A DNA stretch of 64,000 bases from Diplonema japonicum (lineage: Eukaryota > Euglenozoa > Diplonemea > Diplonemida > Diplonemidae): the NCBI GenBank assembly GCA_964019335.1, contig OZ025756.1, positions 124,001 through 188,000 of the forward strand, in the 5' to 3' direction. The translations under genes and the position numbers were made by a program. The notes beneath the pieces were generated by a model that did no database searches, had not been told where the DNA came from, and saw nothing but the letters and a program-made list of their open reading frames with translations. The first letter of the stretch is position 1. Every line of letters begins with the position of its first letter. Below are positions 18,894 to 27,666 of this stretch, piece by piece.

Positions 18894-20478
18894 CACCTAA
18901 AGGCCGTCAATCTCACAAGGCTCGAAAGGGGAGGCATAGAAGCAAAGCACGTTCACCCGTTTCACAGGTGCAGTCTCAGAGCACAATGTCCCACCCATTG
19001 CAACGCCCGGTCCCATCACTGTCACATACTTCTGTCTCTTGCTCCCGAACGTCCCGTACACAATGCTGCTGGTCGAGGATCCCACATGGAAGGTGTATTC
19101 TCTTCACCGAAGGCGGTCCCGAGCACGGACACCCCAAGCATCTTCACAAACACCAACGAGTTCTCAACATGTGTGGTGTATGGTTTGGTGCAGTTCCAGC
19201 AGACAGCAACCCTGTTCCCCTGAAGCGACACCACTGCTCCGTGTGACCTCTCCGTGCATGTCGTATCTTCGAAAGCCCGGCATTCAAATACTCCCCTTCT
19301 GCTTCAGAACACGTTATTTCAATCATCCCGACAGTTGCGCAGTGGCATTTATGCAGATAACTAGTACCCTCACTCAATCGGCTGACGTTGTCGAAGGACC
19401 CACTCTTGCTGTCTTGTGGGGCCGCTCATCTTCCTGTCCTCCCTCTTCAGCTTAAGTTGTTGCTCAACAAAGGACTTCCTCCCAAGAAGGGAACGGGGGA
19501 GAAGGAAGGGTTTTAGTGAGTCACCCACACCCTTCAGTTCAATTTCCCCCATCGGGATGACAGAGACAGAGTCAAGGGGGCGAGTTGCCTGCATCACCTC
19601 AGGAGTGACAGTGTTGCCGTCGATCCTTGGATGTCGGTGAAGACCACCGAAGACATTTTTGACTGAAGTCCGAGAATGGGGATATCTTTTGTTTGCGCTG
19701 AGTTGTTGTGCATGTTGTGGAAGAGTGCATCGGGGAGGTAGGGGCGGTAGCCTTCGAGGTTTGAGAGGATAGCCATGAAAGACTCGTAAAGGGGAGGGGG
19801 AAGGGAGGCGGCTGAGATGATGTCCTCGGCTGAGACAAGGTCGAAGCGGGAGAGGGAGGTCGCGATGTCCTCTGTGGCGGCGATCACCTTGTTCATCTTG
19901 TCGTGTTCTTGCTGAAGACTGCGAGCGAAACCGTTCGTGAAGTAGAAATCGACTATGAACATAAGAATGTAACTAGCAGCGGGGGAAACAGCGTTGAGAA
20001 ATTCCTGTTTGCAAGGGAGAGAAGCACATGCCACGACGGTCCTTCTGAGAGACCGAAATGATACACAGCTTCGAAAATCAGAACTATCAGCCAGAGATTG
20101 AGAATGGTGAGCAGTACTTTTGCTGCACGGGGGGGCAGACGGACCGCAATGCTGGCATCAAATTAGGAGGATGAAAAACGGCCACTTCCGACTCCCATTG
20201 GAGAGAACAGTTTCTCTTAGATCCGCCGTTATCAGAACCCCCGCATGTATATACATAAGAATTTCAATAAGCCCCGGTCTGACCTTACGCTCGAGTAACA
20301 TTTGCAAGAACAGAACCAGCGCTGCAACGACCCCCACCAGTGACGACGCGTAGCGAAGGTTGGAAAATGCAATGAGGTGCGCGATACTCCCGCTGAAAGA
20401 ACCGATCGCCACTATTCTTTTTACGAAACCTGTTTGTGCATCGTCTGTGGGCCTCAGTAAATAGGCAAAGCATTTCAT
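18894..20478 (-). pseudogene. Adenylate cyclase pseudogene (core deleted)
   Basis: The first array member downstream of the intact copies. The N-terminus (MKCFAYLLRPTDDAQTGFVK, three membrane helices) is intact to about 20158. Several frameshifts follow, and the region TM6-linker-YRPYLPDALF is readable at 19594-20034. The metal-binding motif FTDIQGSTAT is then joined directly to the sequence before GPLDSVSVIPMG, deleting about 130 residues with the second metal Asp, the ATP-selecting residues and the transition-state Asn/Arg. The C-terminal degenerate domain survives in fragments to the stop at 18897. It cannot make cAMP. Confidence 0.85.
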
Positions 20479-20828
20479 ATCTGTTGTTCTCCCCTCCCCA
20501 TCTGTTATTGCGTTGTGTTGACAAACAGGTTTCGCAGTCTCTCCATGAGTTTAGAGATTTACAAGAAAGGTCACAGAAAAATGCAAAAAAAAAAAAAAAA
20601 AAAGAGACTATTTAAGGGTGCCTGCAGTATGTGGCAGGGCGCCCTGCACAAGTATCGTCTACTTGATTACAGGGGGCGCGCCTCGGCCTAGTTGTAGCTT
20701 CTTCTGCGTTCCGCGTCGTGTCCTTAATGCGTGCGGTGTACAGCTCAACCCCAGCCATGGTGCCCCTGGTAACCAAGATTCTGAGCCCGTGCAGTTCGCT
20801 GCCTGTTCGTCAAATTGATTCTATCCAG
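20479..20828. repeat. Spacer with family A/C hybrid repeat
   Basis: After an A run (20585-20603), a family-A element with a family-C left end occupies 20608-20811: TTTAAGGGTGCCTGCAGTAT through GCGCCCTGCACAAGTATCGT to GCTGCCTGTTCGTCA. It lacks the right quarter of the full element. The conserved 3' hairpin of the next cyclase gene starts immediately after. Confidence 0.6.
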
Positions 20829-20846
20829 CCTTGTTGGAAAACAAGG
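20829..20846 (-). other. Conserved 3' hairpin of cyclase genes
   Basis: CCTTGTTGGAAAACAAGG forms a perfect 7-bp stem with a 4-base loop just beyond the stop codon of the cyclase at 20869. The same motif with trailing GCTCAAAGAACAGAAAGC lies 3' of the cyclases at 24027, 27667, 30200, 32714, 35325 and 37700, and beside relics near 23072, 32456 and 40383. Probably a 3' UTR or polyadenylation-linked signal; it also marks the duplicated unit. Confidence 0.6.
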
Positions 20847-20868
20847 CTCAAAGAACAAATAAGCTGGT

Positions 20869-22992
20869 TTAGTGAGCTGCAAACTGTTCCACCCGAGTCA
20901 TCACCTCCACTTCCAGCAAGCGAAGTGAAGTCCCATCAGGTGCGCCACACGTGCCCTTTTCAGTGAAGATCATGTCTTCCATCGAAGAAATCTCAGAAAG
21001 AGAGCAGGCATAGTAGCACAGAACACCACATGAAACAGCATCGCTGCACAGTGAACTGCTCACCACCACACCAGTTCCAAGAACAGTCATGAATTTCTGT
21101 TTTCTGTCCCCCACCGTCCCATGAAAAATGGTGCTCGTCGACATCCCCACATGGATCGAGGCCTCACCCCCAAGGCCAGCAGACACCCCAAGCATCTTCA
21201 CAAACACCAACGAGTTCTCAACATGTGTGGGGCATGGTTTGGTGCAGTTCCAGCAGACAGCAACCCTGTTCCCCTGAAGCGACACCACTGCTCCGTGTGA
21301 CCTCTCCGTGCACGTCAGTATCCTTGCAAGCCCGTTGTTCACAATGGCACCGACTTCGCTGCCTGACTCGTAGCTCTTTAACGCAACCTCAACCTTCCCA
21401 ACAGTGGCACAGGTGTTGCGCTGCAACGCTTCGTTGCACCCGCCAAGAGAGTACACACTCTCTTTTGCTGAAACCAATGATACACGACTTGCAAGCTTGG
21501 CAGCTGCGAGTTTGTTGGGCTTTCTATTCTCCCTCTTCAGGAGGAGCTGCTGCTCAACAAAGGACGTCCTCCCAAGAAGGGATCGGGGGAGGAGAAGGAA
21601 GGGGTTCAGTGAGTCACCCACACCCTTCAGTTCAGTCGACCCCATCGGGATGACAGAGACAGAGTCAAGGGGACCAACAGCCTCCATCACCTCAGGAGTG
21701 ACAGCAACAGCCCCACCCACACAGACCCCTTCCATCCGAGCCGCCTTGTTCACAGTGTTCCCAAAGTAGTCGTACCTCCCTGTCAGGTTGTTCAGTTGTA
21801 ACGAAACATCACCACAGTGAACACCCACACGAACCCTGAGACCACACCAAGGGCCTTCAGCATCCCACGAACAGTGGTCAACAGTGTCCAAGAGCTCCTC
21901 AGGCCACACACTCTTCACAAGCCTCTCCTGAACAGACAGACCGAACCACACCGCATCAGAAGCACTCTCAAAGGCCACCATGAAGGAGTCCCCAATGGTC
22001 TTCACCTCGTACCCATTGTGCTCAGCGATGCAGTCCCGTATTGCCTGGTTGTGAACCTGAAGTCCCTCCTTCATCCCTTCTGGACATGCCTCCCATGTTG
22101 CCGTCGATCCTTGGATGTCGGTGAAGACAAGGGTTGCTCTCTCAGATTGAAGACCAGGTGGTGGGACTTCAGAATAGCACTTTTTGCTCTCGCTGTGCAT
22201 GCTGTGGAAGAGTGCATCGGGGAGGTAGGGGCGATAGTCCTTGAGGTTTGCAAGGATGTTGCTGAAGGCATCGTAAAGCGGAGGGGGGAGGGAGGCTGTT
22301 GAGATGATGGCCTCGGCTGCTTCAAGGTCGAAGTGGGAGAGGGAGGTCGCGATGTCCTCGGCGGCAATGACAACCTTATTCATATTTTCACGTTCTTGCT
22401 CAACGCTACGAGCGAAGCCTCTGGTGAAGTAGAAGTCGAGGAGGAAGACCATAATTTGGCCTAAGCAAGTGTTGAAAGCATCCAATACGTGACGCTTGCA
22501 GGGAAGGGTTGTGCAGTTATAAATCTCTCGGCGGTCTTCTTGTGAAGGGAGGTGAGAGAGGTCGAAAAGGCCAAATCGAAAAGAGCTCTCAAAAAACAAC
22601 AACACAAACCAGAGAAGAAGTGCTCCCACCAATGTTTTAGCGACGCGTGACTTAAATCGGCAAACAAGGCAGACATCAATAAGAAGTACGAAGAACGTCC
22701 AATCCCTGTTTTCCGAACTACGCGCCATCTGCCTAAGGTCTGCCAAAATCAATACACACCCCAGTGTGTATATCATTAACTCAAGTAACCCAGGTCGAAG
22801 GCGGCGTTCGACAAGGAGCTGCAAGAAGACTGCCGTTGAACTGCAGAATCCCAACACCGATGTAAAAGTCACTTTTTCAATCACAGAAATAAGAAAAGCT
22901 ATGCTTGCCCCAATGGTGCCTACCAGCAATGTCCTCTTCGAAAGAATGGTGTGCGGGCTGTCGTCTGAACGGATAGCACATTGAAAAAACAT
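20869..22992 (-). CDS. Receptor-type adenylate cyclase 1
   Basis: 707 residues; the reference description for the array. Predicted membrane helices at about 22-38, 43-61, 69-86, 98-111, 119-135 and 174-192. The loop before helix 6 carries NCTTLPC. Linker motif DYRPYLPDALF (252-262). The class III catalytic domain is complete: metal ligands Asp292 (FTDIQGST) and Asp335 (TIGDSF), ATP-selecting Lys331 and Asp408 (RYDYFGNTVN), transition-state Asn415 and Arg419. The Lys/Asp pair predicts ATP rather than GTP use. Residues about 530-660 align with the catalytic domain (IHVGMSTSTIFHGTVG; FMTVLGTGVVVSSSLC) but lack every catalytic residue, a C2-like pseudo-cyclase. The N-terminus (MFFQCAIRSDDSPHTILSKR) belongs to the diverse subfamily, yet the 3' hairpin is that of the MMFVD subfamily. 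Confidence 0.9.
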   Translation of the reverse strand: MFFQCAIRSDDSPHTILSKRTLLVGTIGASIAFLISVIEKVTFTSVLGFCSSTAVFLQLLVERRLRPGLLELMIYTLGCVLILADLRQMARSSENRDWTFFVLLIDVCLVCRFKSRVAKTLVGALLLWFVLLFFESSFRFGLFDLSHLPSQEDRREIYNCTTLPCKRHVLDAFNTCLGQIMVFLLDFYFTRGFARSVEQERENMNKVVIAAEDIATSLSHFDLEAAEAIISTASLPPPLYDAFSNILANLKDYRPYLPDALFHSMHSESKKCYSEVPPPGLQSERATLVFTDIQGSTATWEACPEGMKEGLQVHNQAIRDCIAEHNGYEVKTIGDSFMVAFESASDAVWFGLSVQERLVKSVWPEELLDTVDHCSWDAEGPWCGLRVRVGVHCGDVSLQLNNLTGRYDYFGNTVNKAARMEGVCVGGAVAVTPEVMEAVGPLDSVSVIPMGSTELKGVGDSLNPFLLLPRSLLGRTSFVEQQLLLKRENRKPNKLAAAKLASRVSLVSAKESVYSLGGCNEALQRNTCATVGKVEVALKSYESGSEVGAIVNNGLARILTCTERSHGAVVSLQGNRVAVCWNCTKPCPTHVENSLVFVKMLGVSAGLGGEASIHVGMSTSTIFHGTVGDRKQKFMTVLGTGVVVSSSLCSDAVSCGVLCYYACSLSEISSMEDMIFTEKGTCGAPDGTSLRLLEVEVMTRVEQFAAH

Positions 22993-23071
22993 TTTTTTTA
23001 TCAGTTAACCTGTAATCTGTAAGGAGATGAAAAGCGAGATAAAAACGATTGAACTCAAAAAAAAAATACTA

Positions 23072-23575
23072 GCCTTGCTGGAAAACAAAAAAAACTCAAA
23101 AAACAGAACGCTGGTTGCTCGTCGACATCCCCACATGGATCGAGGCCTCACCCCCAAGGCCAGCAGACACCCCAAGCATCTTCACAAACACCAACGAGTT
23201 CTCAACATGTGTGGGGCATGGTTTGGTGCAGTTCCAGCAGACAGCAACCCTGTTCCCCTGAAGCGACACCACTGCTCCGTGTGACCTCTCCGTGCACGTC
23301 AGTATCTTAGCACCCTTGAGCCACCCACCCCCTTCAGTTCAGTCTCCCCCATCGGGATGACAGAGACAGAGTCAAGGGGGCGTCCTGCTTCCATCACCTC
23401 AGGAGTGACAGCAACAGCCCCACCCACACAGACCCCTTCCATCCGAGCCGCCTTGTTCACAGTGTTCCCAAAGTAGTCGTACCTCCCTGTCAGGTTGATG
23501 AAGGCAACACCGATACTATAAAGAAGGAACTCTAGTATCACGTTGTCAGACCTGCGAATGACAAACAGCTGGTAT
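23072..23575 (-). pseudogene. Adenylate cyclase pseudogene, doubly deleted
   Basis: A mosaic of three pieces of an MMFVD-type cyclase, in order. First, helix-3 sequence (VILEFLLYSIGVAFI, about 23498-23575). Second, fused straight to it, NLTGRYDYFGNTVNKAARME through ELKGVGG (23315-23497). Third, after another deletion, the C2-like block TCTERSHGAVVSLQGN to the Val-x-Met-Ser-Thr region (about 23100-23310). The usual 3' motif follows at 23072. About 75 percent of the gene is missing. Confidence 0.8.
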
Positions 23576-24006
23576 TACAGTTTACTATTGTTGTTTGCGC
23601 ACAGCGGGGCCCCAAAGAGGCAGGAGTATGCAGGAAAGACGAAGAGTACTTTAGTACTTAAGAGTTTTTCATATTTAAAGGACCTCTGCGACCCACCTTC
23701 GTTGCCAGTGAAGGCATCAGATGGTTGTCGTGTGTGAGCACATACTCCAGAGTCAGGGCTTGTCCTGCACGACGATCAGGGTCAGCACCTCGCGCAAAGA
23801 GTACCGTGCTAACCGCGCCTATCGCCGCCCTGTCCCAACTTCAGAGCACCCTAAGCAATCCTATTTGGAAGATGTGGCTGCAGTCAGGTACAAAATGCCG
23901 CTGGTCCACCATGTACCTTCGTTCGTATCAGCTATTCTTCTTCGTCGCATGTGCAAGTGAGGTCATTACTGTAGCTACTGCATTGTGACCTTCCTTGCGT
24001 CGACCC
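23576..24006. other. Intergenic, 0.4 kb
   Basis: Normal-complexity DNA without repeats I recognise and without a supported gene; its last bases (CCTTCCTTGCGTCGACCCCG) recur at about 27630, upstream of the next gene's 3' motif, so it is part of the duplicated 3' flank. Confidence 0.5.
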
Positions 24007-24026
24007 CGCCTGTTGGAAAACAAGGC

Positions 24027-26183
24027 TCAAAGAACAGAAAGCTGGTCCGATGATTCAAACTGTTCCACCCGAGTCATCACTTTTACTTCCAGCAAGCGAA
24101 GTGAAGTCCCATCAGGTGCGTCATATGTACCCTTTTCAGTGAAGCTCATATCTTTTGAAGAAGGCTCAGAAAGAGAGCAGGCATAGTAGCACAGAACACC
24201 ACATGAAACAGCATCGCTGCACAGTGAACTGCTCACCACCACACCAGTTCCAAGAACAGTCATGAATTTCTGTTTTCTGTCCCCCACTGTCCCGTGAAAC
24301 ATGGTGCTCGTCGACATCCCCACATGGATCGAGGCCTCACCCCCAAGGCCATTACCTAGTTCAGCGGTCATCCCAAGCATCTTCACAAACACCAACGAGT
24401 TCTCAACATGTGTGGGGCATGGTTTGGTGCAGTTCCAGCAGACAGCAACCCTGTTCCCCTGAAGCGACACCACTGCTCCGTGTGACCTCTCCGTGCACGT
24501 CAGTATCTTCGCAAGCCCAGCATTCATCTTTTTCATCACTTCACTTTTAGACTCGTAGTTCCTTAAAGCAAGCTCAACCTTCCCAACAGTGGCGGAGGTT
24601 CTCATAGACTGGCCGAGATAGCTCAGGCTATTCTCTTTGTCGTCTCGAAGAGATTTTGCCGACTCACTGCGACATATAATCAGTTTCCTTTCCTCCCTCT
24701 TCACGAAGAGCTGCTCTTCCACAAAGGACGTCCTCCCAAGAAGGGAACGGGGGAGGAGAAGGAAGGGGTTCAGTGAGTCACCCACACCCTTCAGTTCAGT
24801 CTGCCCCATCGGGATGACAGAGACAGAGTCAAGGGGACCAACAGCCTCCATCACCTCAGGAGTGACAGCAACAGCCCCACCCACACAAGCCCCTTCCATC
24901 CGAGCCGCCTTGTTCACAGTGTTCCCAAAGTAGTCGTACCTCCCTGTCAGGTTGTTCAGTTGTAACGAAACATCACCACAGTGAACACCCACACGAACCC
25001 TGAGACCACACCAAGGGCCTTCAGCATCCCACGAACAGTGGTCAACAGTGTCCAAGAGCTCCTCAGGCCACACACTCTTCACAAGCCTCTCCTGAACAGA
25101 CAGACCGAACCACACCGCATCAGAAGCACTCTCGAAGGCCACCATGAAAGCATCCCCAATGGTCTTCACCTCGTACCCATTGTGCTCAGCGATGCAGTCC
25201 CGTATTGCCTGGTTGTGAACCTGAAGTCCCTCTTGCATCCCTTCTGGACATGCCTCCCATGTTGCCGTCGATCCTTGGATGTCGGTGAAGACAAGGGTTG
25301 CTCTCTCAGATTGAAGACCAGGTGGTGGGACTTCTGAACAGTGCCTTTTGCCCTCGCTGTGCATGCTGTGGAAGAGTGCATCGGGGAGGTAGGGACGATA
25401 GTTCTTAAGGTTTGCAAGGATGTTGCTGAAGGCATCGTAAAGCGGAGGGGGGAGGGAGGCGGCTGAGATGATGTCCTCGGCTGCTTCAAGGTCGAAGCGG
25501 GAGAGGGAGGTCGCGATGTCCTCTGTGGCGGCGATCACTTTGTTCATCTTGTCGTGTTCTTTGTGCAGTTCAGAAGCGAAGCCTCGGGTGAAGTAGAAGT
25601 CGAGGAGGAAGATGGAAAGCTGTGTAAAGGTGGCTTCGAAAGTAGTCAAGTACTGTGTCTTGCAAGGTAGGGTGGAACACGATATGGACTCACGGCGCTG
25701 CTGCTGAGTGGAGAGCATTGAGAGGTCGAAGAGGCCAAAACGGTTGGTCTGCTCGACGTAAAGGATGGTGAACCAGACCACCAGGCCGATGATTGTGTTT
25801 ATGGGAACACGCTTAGGGAAGCGGCAGACAAGGCAGACATCTATGAGTACGACAAAAAAGGGCCATATTCTGTTTTCACTGCCCAGCGAAATCTCATACA
25901 AATCGCCACAGATGAAGGTAACACCGATACTGTAAATAAGGAACTCTAGTATCACGTTGTCAGACCTGCGAATGACAAACAGCTGGTACAACATTGGAAA
26001 CGCATTAAGAAGGCCAATAGTGCAAAACACCACCTCGATCTCAACCGGGTCGTTGAGAAGTATCAGGGCGTTCCCAATTAAAACGAACACCGTACCTATC
26101 AACAGAATCTTCTTGATGAAGACTTCATGTCGGTCGTCGCCCGGCCGTATAATATAGCTCAGCAACTTGTCTACGAACATCAT
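24027..26183 (-). CDS. Receptor-type adenylate cyclase 2 (MMFVD subfamily)
   Basis: 718 residues from the Met-Met ending at 26183, the first of six copies opening MMFVDKLLSYIIRPGDDRHE. Helices at about 26-44, 51-71, 78-97, 106-121, 129-147 and 180-197; loop motif ISCSTLPC. Catalytic residues Asp301, Lys340, Asp344, Asp417, Asn424 and Arg428 are all in place. The linker between the two cyclase-like domains is KLIICRSESAKSLRDDKENS. The insertion ELGN before GLGGEAS is shared only with the copy at 30200. A candidate splice acceptor (TTTCATTTCTACAG) lies 7 bases before the ATG. The gene ends VEQFESSDQLSVL, longer than copies whose stop falls after VEQFE. Confidence 0.9.
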   Translation of the reverse strand: MMFVDKLLSYIIRPGDDRHEVFIKKILLIGTVFVLIGNALILLNDPVEIEVVFCTIGLLNAFPMLYQLFVIRRSDNVILEFLIYSIGVTFICGDLYEISLGSENRIWPFFVVLIDVCLVCRFPKRVPINTIIGLVVWFTILYVEQTNRFGLFDLSMLSTQQQRRESISCSTLPCKTQYLTTFEATFTQLSIFLLDFYFTRGFASELHKEHDKMNKVIAATEDIATSLSRFDLEAAEDIISAASLPPPLYDAFSNILANLKNYRPYLPDALFHSMHSEGKRHCSEVPPPGLQSERATLVFTDIQGSTATWEACPEGMQEGLQVHNQAIRDCIAEHNGYEVKTIGDAFMVAFESASDAVWFGLSVQERLVKSVWPEELLDTVDHCSWDAEGPWCGLRVRVGVHCGDVSLQLNNLTGRYDYFGNTVNKAARMEGACVGGAVAVTPEVMEAVGPLDSVSVIPMGQTELKGVGDSLNPFLLLPRSLLGRTSFVEEQLFVKREERKLIICRSESAKSLRDDKENSLSYLGQSMRTSATVGKVELALRNYESKSEVMKKMNAGLAKILTCTERSHGAVVSLQGNRVAVCWNCTKPCPTHVENSLVFVKMLGMTAELGNGLGGEASIHVGMSTSTMFHGTVGDRKQKFMTVLGTGVVVSSSLCSDAVSCGVLCYYACSLSEPSSKDMSFTEKGTYDAPDGTSLRLLEVKVMTRVEQFESSDQLSVL

Positions 26184-27648
26184 TGTTCGCCTGTAGAAAT
26201 GAAAAATGTAATTGGATTGCGCATAAATTTTCTTCAAGAGCAAAATGAGTAGGTTTGATTGTTTTATGTGCACATGTCTTCCCTTTTTCCCGAATGGGAG
26301 AAGTCACCCTTACGCTTGAGGCCCTGGCCCCTGACGGTCACGTGCCAAGCCCGGCTTCGATACAGAGTGGAAGGCCTCGGCGGAGAATTTCTGCCGTGGC
26401 GCTGCTCGTACTTCCGCCCACGTGCCAGCGCCAGCTCTCCCCACGTGATCGGATGCGGTTGCTCTCAAGCGACACGAGGAGGAGGTGTATTGGGCAGTGT
26501 CGCTTCGCCCGTACAAGCGGCAGCGTCGAACAACGACTTCACAACAGCAAGAGCGCGCCTTTGCTAGTGCTCGAACGCTCTTCCCTTTTCGAAGGGGGAC
26601 TCGGGCAGGTTCTCCCTATAACGGTCCCGGAGCTCTTGCCAGATCTGCCTCCTGAGGTGGGGAAGTTCAAATACCCCTACCCAGCTCGCTGCTTGCGAAC
26701 GTCGAATGAGGCAGGGAGCTCGCGTGGGATCTCTTCCAGACCTCTGCGGCCTGCTGAAACTTCGAGATCCCTGCGACCCTCGGGGCCTCTGCGGCCCTCA
26801 GCAAATTCGAGGTCCAAGTCCTCTGCGGACTTCTGTAGAGTCTGGGTCTCTGCGACCCTCTACGGCTTCCGAGTCTCTGAGACTGGCACGTCTGCAGAGA
26901 GTCTAGAGAAGGAGAGCATCTCTGCGATACCTTCAGCTATAAGCTGACCCCGGGGACTCTGTAGGAAAGCCTTAACGGAGGCCTTGTCGTGGGTCATATC
27001 CGTGTCGGTAGGGGTCTTCTTGGGTGGGGAACGAGAGGTTCCTGATCCACTTGAATACCCCAGGTGCATACGGGGCCCCCGGGAGCTCCACTACCTGACG
27101 TGACGGCTGTCAGCTGCCCTAGGCAGCTGCCCCAGGAGATGCTTATCAAACTCGCTCATTTGACTAGACGGGTATTTCTTGTTTGTGCACCGGGATTAAC
27201 ATGTAGAAGGATAAGCTCAACAATGTTCCCACTACTTTTTAGCAATGTTTGTCTTGTTCAAGTAAAGAACCAAAAGATAATAACAAGATGACCTACTGTA
27301 CCAATCGTACGAGCGTCCTTCTGCTTGGTTGTTGACTCTGGTTGGAAAGTGAGGCTGCTGTCAGACATAAAGAGGTCGGATCCCTCTGCTCACCTAACTT
27401 TAAGACGTCTGGTGCATCTCTCTATCATAAAACCACAGATTCCGTGTTATCCCTGGTCCGCTGTGTGCTCAACGGCCACTGTGTACCATCAGTTTTATTA
27501 GCATGCGTCCTACTTGTGGCCCTCTTAGTGACGGCTTTGTGTTAGTGGATGAAGTGCACCCTTCTTGTTAATTCTAAATCAATATAGCTCTGGTCCCGCA
27601 TGTACGACGATAGCTATTACATTATGACCTTCCTTGCGTCGACCCCGC
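26184..27648. other. 1.5 kb spacer with decayed element
   Basis: About 26280-27070 is G+C-richer and carries overlapping decayed open frames (separate entry). 27070-27648 shows a short palindrome (CAGCTGCCCTAGGCAGCTG, 27111-27129) and otherwise plain sequence. The last 40 bases match the duplicated cyclase 3' flank. Confidence 0.5.
26310..27069 (-). pseudogene. Possible decayed retroelement (gag-like) fragment
   Basis: Minus-strand coding sense jumps between frames. HDKASVKAFLQSPRGQLIAE (within 26860-27069) is followed in another frame by an Arg/Glu-rich low-complexity stretch (about 26700-26860). A third frame reads LRRQIWQELRDRYRENLPES (about 26600-26670). The charged, helix-rich texture and multiple frame breaks fit an old retrotransposon gag or similar, but no diagnostic motif (CCHC, protease, RT) is seen. 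A plus-strand open frame of 230 codons here is Arg/Ser/Pro-rich and unconvincing. Confidence 0.3.
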
Positions 27649-27666
27649 CTTGTTGGAAAACAAAGC

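Noticed and set aside
26255-26947. Plus-strand open frame of 230 codons
   Set aside because: Arg/Ser/Pro-rich low complexity with no motif; the opposite strand shows more protein-like, though broken, sequence.
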